From the NCBI RefSeq assembly GCF_047948215.1, contig NC_134457.1:87926898-87990897 (forward strand): a DNA stretch of 64,000 nucleotides. Direction: 5' to 3'. The notes below the pieces were generated by a model. It saw only the letters and a program-made list of their open reading frames with translations, had not been told where the DNA came from and did no database searches. Position numbers and translations under genes: made by a program. The stretch is from Lycorma delicatula (Eukaryota > Arthropoda > Insecta > Hemiptera > Fulgoridae). Of this stretch, positions 1 to 11,980 are shown in pieces (within the stretch, counting starts at the first letter, position 1; each line of letters opens with the position of its first letter).

Positions 1-1136
1 TGCTAAATAAACTTCTGTATATAATGTTCCGAAACGTTAAAAATTGAAATTTAGTTTCAATGAAATGTAACCTTGATGTGACCTTTTGTTCTTCGTAAAC
101 CATTCCCAGTTGTCAACAGTGAATAGATCTTTTATAAAATTGATAAAATATAGAAATTTAACGCAAAACGAAATAAAGGAGATTAAATAATTATTTTACA
201 TTTTTAATGAAACAAACGTCTTCAACTGAGTTGATTCAGTGTATATAATGTACTGCTTTGCAATGGAAAAATGCATTTGTTACTTAACAATACGATGTGT
301 ATGTCAGTCTTTCTTGTATTATGACGCATGTAAAGCAGCTGAAGTTGTTGTTTTCTATGAAATTAGTGATGTTTACTATAGCCAGTCGCTGTAGTGAAAA
401 TAGTGAAGATATTTGTAGGACTAAATACTAGTATAATTCCAAAAAACTAGACATTTAAACACTGTTTTAAAATGAAATTAAATAATTTTTTTATTGTCTT
501 CGACATCTGTTATTTTATTTTATATGTATTCAGGCCTTACTCTAAACCTAATAAACCGATTTCAGTAAAACTTTTTTTTTTAATTTAAGCAAAATCTTTC
601 TGTAATGGTTCAATTTTATGTTTAGAACTTACGTGGAAAGTTTTTAAAGAAAATTTTACATTTTCTACAAATAAATTTGATAAAACTCTTATCTTGTTTA
701 TCAGCACTTTTACTTTGTAATGGATTGTTAAAATCTAATGATATACAATATTTTTATATATGTATAGTCTTATATACTGAGCCTTAGTTTATTTTCTTTT
801 TATTATTTTCATTCATTTCCTCTTTCTTTAAATACGTAGATTTCTCAGCTTGTTACTTCTTTTGAAAAGCTTTATTTTTTTCTTAAACAAAGCTTTTAAT
901 AACACTACTCTTTAAGCAGCGTTATTTTAAGATTTTCACATATTTCTAAATTCTTTATACATTTTCAAAAAGTTTCTAAATTTCTTTTTTGAAGTCGGCG
1001 TCTAATTGAAGATCACTAAGTTGCTGGTAGTTGTTTTAAATTTAATGCCTAAATTTGTAGTTCGAAATGTAAAGAATTGAAAAAACCAATATTTAAAAAA
1101 AAAATTAGCAAATTTTTTAACAAATCTGTTTTAATT
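1..1136. other. Unassigned A+T-rich sequence
   Basis: I see no open frame with family resemblance, no splice-bounded coding segment and no clear repeat boundary here. Long T and A runs dominate. Confidence 0.4.
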
Positions 1137-2188
1137 TTTACTTCCTTGTACGAAAGAAAGTATTGTGATTGCGAAAAAATTCGGTTTTCAGATTTCAACG
1201 GAAATATCCATTTTGGCCATCCCCGAATTCATTTTGATTAGTTTTGGCGAGACGTCTGTACGTACATATGTATCTCGGATAACTCAAAAACGATTAGCCG
1301 TAGTATGTTGACATTTTTTGATTTAGGATTGTTGTACCATCTAGTTGTGTACTTCCCCTTTTGATTGAAATGGACTGAAAAAGTCCAAAATCCAAAAAAA
1401 GTTTAGATTTTGGACTTTTTCTTTACTGCAGTAATAAGCCCTCATTGAGAACTTTTCAACGATATATCGTAGGTAGTACTTATTTTCATTGGTTTCAGAG
1501 TTATAACCAAATAAAAGTTTAATTATTGAAATATTTGGATCTTACAAGAGGAAGTCACATCGGTTCAAATCTGACTTCATGTCCTTTTTTAACTTTTTTT
1601 TCTTAATTTAAATATATTGATTTAGTAATAAATTATTGACCTCTGATTGTAAAAAAAGTTTTACAATAAATAATAATTCTATAATAATAAAAAAATAAAA
1701 TATGAAAAAATATTAGTATTAAGTAAAATTAAATTAATATTAATAATAATTTATTAATAATATAATAATCTCCATTATTAATATTTATTTATATTAATTA
1801 ATTGAGAGCTTTTCAACGATATAACATAAGTGGTACTTATTTTCATTGGTTCCAGAGTTATAGCCAAATGAAATTTTAATTAATGAAATATTTGGATCTT
1901 TAAGGGAAAGCACATCGGTTGGAATCAGGCTTCACATCCTTTTTTATTTTTTTAACTTTTTTTTTTAAATTAAATATATTGATTTATTATTAATTATTAA
2001 TTAGTGATTGTAAAAAGAAATTATAATAAATAATAATTCAATAATAACAATAAAGAACAAATATGAAAAAATATCAGAAATTATTAATGAAATAACATTT
2101 TATGTACTTTTCATTTTAAGAACATGTTTATGTAATTTAATAGACGTACAAGGAAGTCATATGGTGTCCACATCAGATTTTTTTTTAT
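1137..2188 (+). repeat. Non-coding interspersed repeat 'CTTCCTTGTACG' family, copy 1, with internal duplication
   Basis: The left end reads TTTACTTCCTTGTACG and the right part reads CGTACAAGGAAGTC followed by a conserved GGTGTCCACATCAG and a T run, so the element has inverted (sub)terminal sequences. It is recognised by comparison with copies at 3454-4284 and 21131-21956, which share the same order of blocks: an ACGTCTGTACGTA block, CTGCAGTAATAAGCCCTCATTGA, a TTTCAACGATAT block, and a B-box-like CGGTTCAAATCTGACTTC. Copy 1 is longer because the block from TTTCAACGATAT through the A/T-rich tail occurs twice (about 1456-1740 and 1807-2090). No coding capacity is visible. It could be a non-autonomous DNA transposon or a SINE-like element; the class is uncertain. 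Confidence 0.7.
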
Positions 2189-2879
2189 TAAATGTCGCAA
2201 AAAGATTTCACGGGCAACTCTCTATCGTCAAAGTTGTTTAATATACCATTGGATTGTTAATAAACTATATGTATATCGTAAAATGTGTTGAAGAGTAGGA
2301 AAATTATTAAAATACGTACATTTAAACAATAAAATGTGAAGATATTTTGTTAATTCTTCGTAGATAATGAGGTAAAAGTACCAGCCAATCAATATTATCG
2401 ATAACGACTTGTTCTAAATTTTTAGTGATTATTCCGTGAAGTTATGATACATTAATTAAAATTTATATAATTATTAAAACTTTTGAGGCAAGTATTGTCA
2501 CTAACCTGTGGGGTGGTAACATTGTGCACCAGCAAGAATTTTCCTTTTAAAATCGTTGACAGCCGGGAAAAAAAAATTTCTTCTGATGCCGAACACGATA
2601 AAATTCATTTTTCTCGGAAAAAATGTTTTCACTGGCATGATTAAAAGTGTAATCATTTTTTTTTCAAAAATATGTTTGATAATTTATTTTTTAAAGTTTT
2701 TGTTTTTTATTATAACGTCGGTGCCTGGCTAAGCGTCGGCAGTAAAATATGCACTTTATTTTATCCTATACAATATTTTTGTTTTAAAGCGCTTTGTTTG
2801 TCGTCATTATTAGAAATTTATTATGATTGCCTATATTCCCATTTGAAGTATAATATCACTTCTTAGAACTCCCTAAAAA
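2189..2879. other. Unassigned A+T-rich sequence
   Basis: Nothing recognisable. A 64-codon open frame at 2672-2866 has the composition of chance A+T-rich sequence and no family resemblance. Confidence 0.35.
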
Positions 2880-3453
2880 GTTCAGAACGGGTTTTCAACG
2901 TATAAAAATAGGCTGTCAGATCATTGTTTGGCGTCAATAAGTGTGAAATATATATATATTGATATTTTTTTAAAAAATAATCTCATCCATGTATTTATGT
3001 TTATGAATGTAGAATCTTTTCTAAAAAGATTAGTCAGTTTTTTTTTTAACAATAAGAAGCAATATCCATCAGTTATCAAACTAAACAGAACTATTTTCAT
3101 GTAACTCAACACAATTTTTGGGTTAAAATTATTTTTTTATTATTATGCTTTCGTTGCCATTTTTAATAGATAGCTAAACCATTTAAAGAACTTCCCACCA
3201 ATCTAATTAAAAGATTATCTTCACATAACCAAGATTACGATAAATTTTCAAATAATACTAATTAAACAATTTTAAAAATTCAGATATCTCTGCGAACTAT
3301 TTAACCTGTAGATAAATGTTTACTGCAAATAATTTTCAATAGCGCCTTTTGAATTGTGAATTATTTTGTATTTACGTTTTATATTTAGTATCTTGATGTA
3401 TCTATCTCACTATTATTTTATGTATTTATACTTTAAATAATTAAAATATAATA
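2880..3453 (+). mobile_element. Decayed non-LTR element 3' end, copy 1
   Basis: This stretch aligns by eye with 37280-37830 over several hundred bases. Shared landmarks are a GTTAGATCATT-type block, TTATTATGCTTTCGTTGCCATTTTTAATA, an AAACCATTTAAAGAACTTCC block and TGAATTGTGAATTATTTTGT. The better preserved copy (37.5 kb) translates to a segment like the C-terminus of some LINE reverse transcriptases (a FNKL..HLK..P...FK..LK.FLL....YYS pattern). Here stops interrupt that frame. It directly abuts the next repeat at 3454. Confidence 0.5.
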
Positions 3454-4284
3454 TTTACTTCCTTGTACGATAGCATTGTGATCGCAAAAAATTTCCGTTT
3501 TCAGATTCCAATGGAAATATCCATTTTGATCATCCCTGATCCATTTTGACCTGTTTCGGCGTGACGTCTGTACGTACGTATGTGCGTATGTATCTCGCAT
3601 AACTCAAAAAAGATTAGCCGTAGGATGTTGAAATTTTGGATTTATGACTGTTTTAACATCTAGTTGTGCAACTTCTCTTTTGATTGCAATCGACTGGACC
3701 AATAGTGTCCAAAAAAGCCCAAAATCCAAAACAATTTGGATTTTGTACTTTTTCTTAACTGCAGTAATAAGCCCTCATTGAAAACTTTTCAACGATATAT
3801 CATAGGTAGTACTTATTTTCATTGGTTTCAGAGTTATAACCAAATAAAAGTTTAATTAATGAAATATTTGGATCTTACAAGGGGAAGGCATCGGTTCAAA
3901 TCTGACTTCATGTCCTTTTTTAACTTTTTTTTTTAGTTAAATATATTGATTTATTATTAAATTATTGACCTCTGATTGTAAAAAAAGTTTTGCAATAAAT
4001 AATAATTCAATAATAACAAAAAATAAAATATGAAAAATATCAGTATTAAGTAAAATTAAATTAATATTTATTTATATTAATAATAATTAATTCATAATAT
4101 AATAATCTGCGTTATTAATATTTATTTATATTAATTAATTATTTAATATAATATAATTAAATTAAGTAAAATTAAGTTATTAATGAAAAAAAATTGATTT
4201 AATTTTCATTTTTTAAAAATGGATATATGTAATTTAATAAGCGTACAAGGATCTCATGTGGTGTCCAAATCAGATTTTTTTATT
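3454..4284 (+). repeat. Non-coding interspersed repeat 'CTTCCTTGTACG' family, copy 2
   Basis: Same block order as the copy at 1137-2188 but without the internal duplication, so this is the simpler reference form (about 830 bp). The left end is TTTACTTCCTTGTACG; the right part is GCGTACAAGGATCTC followed by GTGGTGTCCAAATCAG and a T run. The central ACGTCTGTACGTACGTATGT tract is the position where copy 3 carries a long TA microsatellite. No coding capacity is visible. Confidence 0.7.
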
Positions 4285-6406
4285 TTGTGTATATTTTATG
4301 ATGATGCTGTTATTAAGAATTTACCATATTTTCTCTTATCCACCAGGCAGGAAGTTTTTTTATTCGGGTACTAACATATCTAAAACTCGCTTCTGTTGTG
4401 ATCTACGGAGTGATTCACTAAGAATGTGACAAACTTTTAGGATTTGTTTTTCTGATTTAAATAAAGAAAAAAGATCAAATAAACATAGGTTCGAAATCGC
4501 TTCGTTAGTGAGTGTCGGCCTACAAAAGATTTCGCCCTGAATTCGTTGAAAAATACGTTGTCTCGAGTCATTAATTAAAAAGACTAGTTGTAATATTATT
4601 CTATTGCTAATATAGGATGTTTCATTGTAAACTATTCGTTGTAAATATTTAATACCAGATTACTAGAAAAAATAGCTAGTTCATTGCAGGAACAAAGAAA
4701 GAAAACGTCGATATTTTCGAAGTTCAGCGTGTATCTTATTTTTTTAAACAATTGTGTGATTTACTAGATTTTTTTTTACAAGACTACTAATTTGTAATAG
4801 AGGGTAGGCTAAACATTAGAGTAATCATAACGTCAGTATTTTACGCAGTTATATCGGTACTATATAGTATAGTAATTTTTAAAGGATTTTTTATTAATGA
4901 AAATGAAATTTTTCAAAAGATTCATGAGGATTTTTTTAAAGTTAATTTATATTATAAAACTCCACAAAATTTAATTAAGAATTTAACCCTAATTCTGTTG
5001 ATTTCAAAGCTAATGTGATTATCACAACACCAATCGACCTATCGATCGTTGTATAAAGTTATTTAAATCTAATAATAGTTATTTTATTTGGAATAGATGA
5101 TTTTATTCCTATGAATACTGATATACGTACCATTACGGAGACTGGTACGTTATAGTAATTGTAAGGAAACAGAAAGAAAGTCGGGATATAACATAATACG
5201 TCGGAACAAGAAAGAGGTTCATAATATAATATGTGTGTAGATAGTACGTTATAGCTTATATGGAAAAAGATCTACAATAATAATAATTATAATACAAATT
5301 ACGTAACTTTTTAAAACGTAGAACATAAAATAATAAAAATAGAATGAACAATCTTGAAAGGATTGTTGGGTATAAAGCTAAATTATATGCTACGATATAA
5401 GGTAGGACGCATTATGTACTATATTTATATGTACAATCTATCTTCATTTATGGGCCTTCATAATTTTAATTTTCTTCTTCGTCATAAACTGTTAATAGGC
5501 AACATAATAAGAGGAAAAGGCAAACCATACGAAATGTCCTCGTCTTGAACAAGACCATGTATAATGACCAGGAAGGAATTGTTCTACACAAAATACATCG
5601 GTAAAAAAATTAAATTTTTTATAAAAAACAAATTAAAAATAGTAAGTTAATACCATTAACATAAAAAAAACTGTACGAACAAACTGAAAAATTTACTAAT
5701 ACAATTAAAAATAAAAAAAACTAATTTTTTACGGTAATTTCTATAAAATTAAAAACAAATTAGCAAAAAAATATTCGACCGCTTCCCAAATAAAAAAAAG
5801 GAAGTTATGTAGTTTTCAGAAGCCTCTAAAGATTAAAAAAATAAACAAATAATTGCAGAAAATATTAAAAATAAAGAAAAATTAGAGAAAATATGGTTTT
5901 GAATCATCTCTTTTGAAATAAATATGGAAAAATCCTCTCCAAAAAAAAGAGGAGCAAATGGACATAAGAAAGAAGAGATAAACATTCAAAAGAATGAAAA
6001 ATGTGGGAAAAACAATAAGAGAAAACAAGAAAGCTAAATAAAAATTGGTACGCAGTCATTTAAAAAAGTTAATATCACAAAAAGAAAACATATCCACCTG
6101 CCAGAAAGAAAAAACAACTTTCCCGTTAGTAATTATCTCGTATTTTTATACATTAAAGTTAAACCAACCAACTTCTTTATTGCTTTTTTAATAGATGTAT
6201 TTGTTAATATTTTTTACCTTTCGATTGTCTTAAACATACATCTAAAGTAAACACTTACGAATAAGTATTGCACACATGTATAATACAATCACATATACAA
6301 AATAAATAAATAATAAACTTATTAAAATACAATAAAAAATTAAAAAATAAATGTATAAAATATTGAATATTTAAAGAAACTCACTTCTCACTTTTATACT
6401 GATATT
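4285..6406. other. Unassigned intergenic sequence
   Basis: I find no gene, no splice-bounded coding exon and no repeat with visible ends. Open frames (for example 5354-5548) lack any recognisable family pattern. The part from about 5600 to 6380 is extremely A-rich on the + strand. Confidence 0.35.
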
Positions 6407-6941
6407 TTATAAAGATCCATTTCTATTAAGAGACAGTGAACGTAACAGACACAAATATTGTTTAGTAAATTTTATTCATTTTTTTTTTTATATGTAGCAT
6501 GAAGTAGTCAGCAAGCGCAATAGATCTGACATGCACAAAATTCTCCCAAAGAGATGTTTAGTATGTCAGTTCGCTCAAGCGCATATCTGGGACGCCCTTG
6601 AATCCCAGCTGTGAGCACGCACACAAGCCGATAACCTACCATTATAATTAAGTCCATTTACATTTGTTTTTTAAAGATAATTTAATCCATTTTAATAAGT
6701 CAATAAGTTGAAGTTTATAAATTATAACTGTAAAATATTAATAAAGATCAGTTCACCTAGGAAGTCAAATGAGAGACACAGTGGCGTTATTTTGCTACGT
6801 CTGAGACGCTCGATGATAATAGTGTCTGTTATAAATGTTTACGTTTGCTGTCTGTAGACTGAATACTATAAAAAAAGTCTCGTCTTGTCACATTATTTTC
6901 TGTTACGTTCATTTTCTATAAATGTAAATGGATCTTTATAA
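6407..6941. mobile_element. Candidate MITE with 42-bp terminal inverted repeats
   Basis: The left end (6407-6448) and the reverse complement of the right end (6900-6941) match at 36 of 42 positions. The first 16 bases are identical (TTATAAAGATCCATTT), as are the last 11 (GAACGTAACAG plus the base before). The interior is 451 bp, has higher GC than its surroundings and contains no coding frame. This is the structure of a non-autonomous DNA transposon. TA or TTA/TAA at the edges could be the target duplication, but the exact boundary is ambiguous. The superfamily is not assigned. Confidence 0.6.
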
Positions 6942-8505
6942 TGTACACTTACAAACATCATTTCTAGCCAAGGGTGAACTGAAGCCGGAACGCCGATCCG
7001 GAACAACTTTCGGGAAAAATAAAAAGTTGTACTTTCGCATAAATTTTTTTTAACTTAAAGTCTGGCCTGCGATTTATTTTAACAAGTATTTATTGTTATA
7101 TTTCTTAATGAAAAATATTATAATTTCCTTAAATGGTGTGTAACGAAGGACACTGCTGTAAATTATAACGAACGAAAATGGTTTCTGGTTTTGGATATCC
7201 GTAGGCAGATGGCGACAAACTAAATCGCTAAAGATCTAATTCAAGAAAAAAGTTAAATATTTTACATGAAAAAGATAAACTTTGCTTCTTTTTAATGTAA
7301 GCATCGAAGTGAATTTGCATTTTTCGTAATATTGTCGTGTAGCAGCTGCCTATATCTGTAGTAGTAGACCATATTCTTGCGGTCTACTATAACACAGAAT
7401 CAAACGTTCCGATACTTAACAAATTACGGGAGCACCCCTGTTTCTAGCTATGTAAAACCCAATAATATATATGATGGAGATATATTTAATTCGTTTGTAT
7501 AGGAAAATATTTTTATATAATAAACAATGTATGAGAAAGGAACTGTCAACTATATCATAACTACTGGCAGATAGCCTAATACTTGTTTAGTTCTTCTTAG
7601 GCTATGGAGATCTTCTAATAATTATGTTAGAGATGATGTCTGATTATTGCATAAGATCATCTATAATGAAGTAAACATTAAAGTAATGAACCTAATTTAT
7701 TTTCACCAACCAAGGTAACGTTAGAGATATGTTTTTTTTGTAGCTACGTAACAGGAACGGCTGGACCAATTTTGATGAAATTATTATTAAACGTTTAATT
7801 TCAATTACGCAAGTTTTACTGGTATGTATGTATGTTAACAAAACTATAGCAGTCTTTAAATAAATTTCCGATAGTTAAAAATGGAAAAATGAAATTTAGC
7901 AAATGCTCCTTCATTGAAATGGTATGTTTTTCAGTATGAGCACCACACTCGAAGGACCCAGAGGATTCCATGCAGAGCAGTTTAAAAGTTTTAAATGATA
8001 AAAACAGGATTTGACACATTTTAAAAGCACTGAAATACAAAAAATTTGACGTAAATACCTTCGGGCTACGATAACTCTTAACTACAATAGGATCATTTAA
8101 TATTTTTCTTAGTTGTTTCAAAATTGGTCTACAGCACACCCGAAATAATTGTCTCACATTGAACAATATACCGTTTTGAGGTTGGACCATCTGATAAATT
8201 TAATTTTTTTTTAGTGTTTCGTGTTGAGCAGATAAGAGACACTGTGTAGACCACTTTTTAAACTTGTAATAAATATTAAATAACTGTCATTTTGGTTAGA
8301 GTTCTGACATACATAGTCCGTTCTACAGGAAAGGAGACTGATTTTATATTCGCACAACTACTAATGCGATCTGTGAATGGATGCATGAATTAATTAGCGT
8401 GGTATTCTTCCGATTTACTACCTTCCGATTTAAATTTAACTCTGCTGGCATCAAGACTGCTCGTAATAACCAAAACTTTAACAGTATGTTTTGAACTTCG
8501 GTCGT
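6942..8505. other. Unassigned sequence
   Basis: No confident gene. A 124-codon open frame on the - strand (7816-8190) is longer than the local background but has no recognisable domain, no splice signals tying it to other exons and no second copy in the window. I therefore do not call it a gene. The start of the mariner remnant lies in or just after the right end. Confidence 0.3.
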
Positions 8506-9215
8506 GAAAGGACCAGTGGAGCAATGTGCAAACATTAAGTTTTGTTTTAAATTGGAAAAAGTACCACAGACACTTTTAAAATTATACAAACTGTTTACGG
8601 TAGTGAAGCGATGAATCGTAAAAACGTTTTTAAGTGGTATGCAAGATTTCGTGATTGTAGAGAGAGCATTGAAGATGATTCACGTCCAGGAGCATCATCG
8701 ACACTTCGAGTAAAAGAAAATGTTCAAAAAGTGGCTGAAAGTTTTTGAAATGATCGTTGTTCAACTGCCAGGTTAATTGAGGAGATCACTGAAAGTCCTA
8801 AAACAACTTTGCATCTCATTCTAACTGAAAATTTGGGAAAAAAGATCTGTTGTCGCTTTGTGCCCCACTCACTCACTTACTGACGATTAAAAAGATTGCA
8901 GAGACATGAAAAGATCGGCCGCTAGGGACCCAGACTTCATGTCTTGCATCGTAAGAGGTGATGAAACATGGTTTTTTCAGTATTTCGAGTGTTTTCATCG
9001 TTTCGACACGATTTCAGATAACCAGAGGGTTACGACCACGGTACTGCAGGCAGTTTGTAAGGTTGAGTATCAGAATTGTTTCGAACAATTTTTCAACGCT
9101 TCCAGTGGTGTACTGACTCACAAGGAGACTATGAATAAAAGCCATATAAACTAAAAATTAACAGCATCTTCTATTTTATTTCACGTGAGTCACTTTGTCT
9201 GTGGGCCAGACCGTG
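8506..9215 (+). pseudogene. Mariner transposase remnant, internally deleted
   Basis: Reading + strand frames gives mariner transposase in the expected order. From 8516 there is an N-terminal helix-turn-helix (VEQCANIKFCFKLEKVPQ...). Then comes the linker with RKNVFKWYARFRD and a SIEDDSRPGASST segment (about 8610-8700), then the second helix-turn-helix and the FVPHSLT motif (about 8860). At about 8955 comes the first catalytic block GDETWFFQY. This is followed almost directly by the C-terminal tail (KVEYQNCFEQFFN, 9060-9095), so the rest of the DDE/D core, including the second and third acidic positions, is missing. Stops and frameshifts are present (for example near 8746 and 8880). It cannot encode active transposase. 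The 3' end is probably near 9215. Confidence 0.8.
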
Positions 9216-9710
9216 TATATTTGAAACTTTGTCAGATTGGCTTTGTATGCTGCTGATAGCTGCCGTACTACTGTCGTCCTTCTTCGAATAGAAGTACTAT
9301 GTCGGCAAAGAAATCGGTGTACCTAGTTAAAACTAACTTTAAATTCATTCCTACCGATATTTAATTCGTTGGCTATCTCCAGGACTTTCATCCGACACAT
9401 TTCTGTAGAAATCACGTTATCATAACTGATATACATTCTGTCTATACAATCTAAGGTTTTCTTCTACTTCCGAATTTTTCGCGTTTTGAAATCTTTTCAT
9501 AATTTTATTGGCTACGAGAAATTCGTCTCCTTTCTTTCGCCATTCACAAATGCAGGAATCTGCTATATTAAATTTTCTCCATATGTCGAAAACTATTTTA
9601 ATGCTTCTTTGCAAAAGCAATAACTCGTAACTTTTCTGCAACAGTGAGTGAACGTAATCTCCTTTTTACTCGTCTTGTAGTTATATTACAAACAAAACGT
9701 TTACGTATCG
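9216..9710 (-). pseudogene. Pogo/Tigger-type transposase N-terminal fragment
   Basis: On the - strand a centromere-protein-B/pogo-like DNA-binding region is visible in pieces. At about 9640-9680 there is LTVAEKLRVIAFAK, then FNIADSCICEWRKKGDE (about 9525-9575), the classic first helix-turn-helix of this family. Lower down (9350-9240) comes a second helix-turn-helix remnant with an SIRRRTTV-like segment. Frameshifts separate the blocks and no DDE catalytic domain follows, so this is a truncated fossil. The family assignment rests on remembered motif patterns; a protein-profile search would settle it. Confidence 0.6.
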
Positions 9711-10254
9711 AATGGTCGATGTCACATGAAAACTGATCGTAAAAATGACTATAAAACGATCGAAAGAATGTTTTCGTTGAAATAAGAATAGCTTATATGT
9801 GAGAAAAATGTAAAGACAGCTTCCTTAAGTCTGGCGCTAGTCGTAGGTAAGAGATTAATTCTCTAATATCGGTAACTACTAATGTCCAAGATTTGATAAA
9901 TCATTTTATTTCACTAAATGTAGGTTTATAGTCAAAACAAAGCATTTTTTATTACACTTCTGTATGGACTGATTAATATATTATATAAATTTAATGATTA
10001 CATAATTATCAATATGAAACCTTAAAGCCCATTTACAACGTGAGGCTATTTTTTAACAGTCATTCTGGAAAAAATGCTGCACGTGGTTCATAAGTACGGT
10101 ATACGGTATTTAACTAACTTTTAAAAAACGGAATAATAGGCCTATTTTTTAAATATTTTATTAAATTTTAACTTAGAGTTGGCGCCAACTTAAAAAACAA
10201 TGATTAATAACTTACTCATTATTAACTTGACGATTACTTAATGTGGTGGTAAAA
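9711..10254. other. Unassigned sequence
   Basis: Nothing recognised between the pogo-like fragment and the target-site duplication of the following LINE. Confidence 0.35.
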
Positions 10255-10267
10255 TATGAAGAATTGA
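10255..10267 (+). repeat. Target-site duplication, left copy (R1-like LINE)
   Basis: TATGAAGAATTGA is repeated exactly at 11968-11980, flanking the LINE. A perfect 13-bp duplication next to the A-rich 3' tail marks a target-primed insertion. Confidence 0.8.
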
Positions 10268-11967
10268 GAGGGTAAGAGCATCCGAACAGAGCGGACGTGT
10301 TGTTCCTTTCCTCCACGTTTTTTAGAATGTTTACTGGTTTTTCAGTTTGGACTACTGGAACTGTCGGTGAATATATTAGTGCATGTGTTTTAAAAAAAAT
10401 TGTGATTAAAGTATAACGGACTACTTTTTTATAACGTTTTTTCTAACGTTGACCTTATTGCCATAAGCATTAAGAACTACATTTGAGTGGCTGTTATGTT
10501 TATAAGATTCGACAAGTAACCAAATACTGTAAACAAGGACTTTTTTTTTTATTGAAAAAAACTTTAGTCCATATCTCAGAAATATTATAAACTCTTACCT
10601 TCATCACAGAACGATGCACGTCAGTACTGAAGAGGGAGACGTCCCAGTTGAAGTATTCGGAGCAGTTCCGCAGGGGTCGGTCCTTGGACTACATCATCAA
10701 AATACAGGGATGGCTGTCAGACAAAGGATTGATGTTAGCCCCCACTAAGACCGCAGCGACAGCATTAACTGGCCGTCGTAGGCTCCGAAACATAATCGTC
10801 CGAGTAGGTGATACAGACATTCGCGCAACCGACACGGTCAAATATTTAGGCGTATGGTTGCATAAAAACTGATTACATACTGTCCATTTGAACAAGGTGA
10901 CTGAACGTGCAGAAACTGACATCGGGAAATTAAAAAGACTGATGAGTAATCACCGGGGACCAAGCCCCTCTAAGAGAAAACTGATACTGTCCGTAGACAT
11001 GTCAATAATATACTATGTTGTTCCGGCTTGGGCGGAGGGTTTTGATAAAAAACAAAACCTTCAACGGGTCTCATCTTTACAGCGTAGGATGAATATAAGC
11101 ATAATATCGGCTTACAAATCTGTTTTGCAGAATGCACTCGAGGTGATTGCGGGAGTTCCTACCGTACATCTTCGCGTCCTGATGTTGAAAAGGATATGAC
11201 ATGGTGTGCCGCGCAAAGAAGCCCAAAATCACATGTTGGAAGAATGGCAGACATACTGGCAAGCCTCAAATACTGGTTATTGGACAAGAAGAATGATTCC
11301 ACAAATTGACTTCTGGGTCTACAGAAATCATGGGGAGGTGGGCTTCCATCTCTCTCAGTTGTTGACTGGGCATGGAGGGTTTGTTTTCCACCGCTTTAGC
11401 AGAAGGCCAAAACCGGTTTACCAATACTGTGAAGAAACAGATACCGTGGAACACACGATATACTTGTGTCACTCACCAGTGGGACGAACTAAGGCACACA
11501 TGGGCCATTCAAGGACTGACACTGGATAATACCGTACAATGCATGTTAAAGGAACATCGTGAATGGAACGCTGTAGCAACCTTAGTCACGATATTATAAA
11601 GACTAAAGAATGAGACGTTGTTGAGTGAAATGGGGTAACCTGGAGGTAGGGTCTTACAGGGGCAGCTCTGCTCATGAGAGGGTGGTTTGGCTGAGGTGGA
11701 CCACTCTTGATAACTGACTGGAGACCCCTGGGTTTGTGGGTAATAAAAAAAGACCGAGACCCGGCTGGATCCCTCCCTAGGGAGGGGGTATGGTTAGAGG
11801 CAGGCATATAAAAGATCCAGTCCCAGCCTACTGGGTGAACAACCCCCACAGGGAATGGCATAGCCGGGTCCCACGGTGGTCTCGGTAGGTTAGAGGCAAA
11901 GGCAACCTCTAAGGGTGTACAATGCATTAGAGCTTGTCCACCCTCCTAGATTGGGAGAAAAAAAAAT
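10268..11967 (+). mobile_element. R1/Jockey-type non-LTR retrotransposon, internally deleted
   Basis: The element is bounded by a perfect 13-bp duplication (10255-10267 and 11968-11980) and ends in an A run. A reverse transcriptase piece ends with VFGAVPQGSVLG (10653-10688), the well-known block before the catalytic FxDD. It then jumps, out of frame, to the post-catalytic region (IQGWLSDKGLMLAPTKT, from about 10702), so the FxDD block is missing. The downstream region shows VKYLGVWL, then a C-terminal LLTGHGGF block and a zinc-knuckle-like CEETDTVEHTIYLC (about 11440-11490), typical of the R1/Jockey group. A G+C-richer 3' UTR of about 350 bp follows. The part 10268-10600 has no recognisable coding and may be 5' UTR. 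Non-functional. Confidence 0.8.
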
Positions 11968-11980
11968 TATGAAGAATTGA
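11968..11980 (+). repeat. Target-site duplication, right copy (R1-like LINE)
   Basis: Exact copy of 10255-10267, directly after the A-rich tail. Confidence 0.8.

Noticed and set aside
7816..8190. 124-codon - strand open frame
   Set aside because: No domain, no neighbouring exon in phase, no second copy; one frame of this length can occur by chance in 64 kb.
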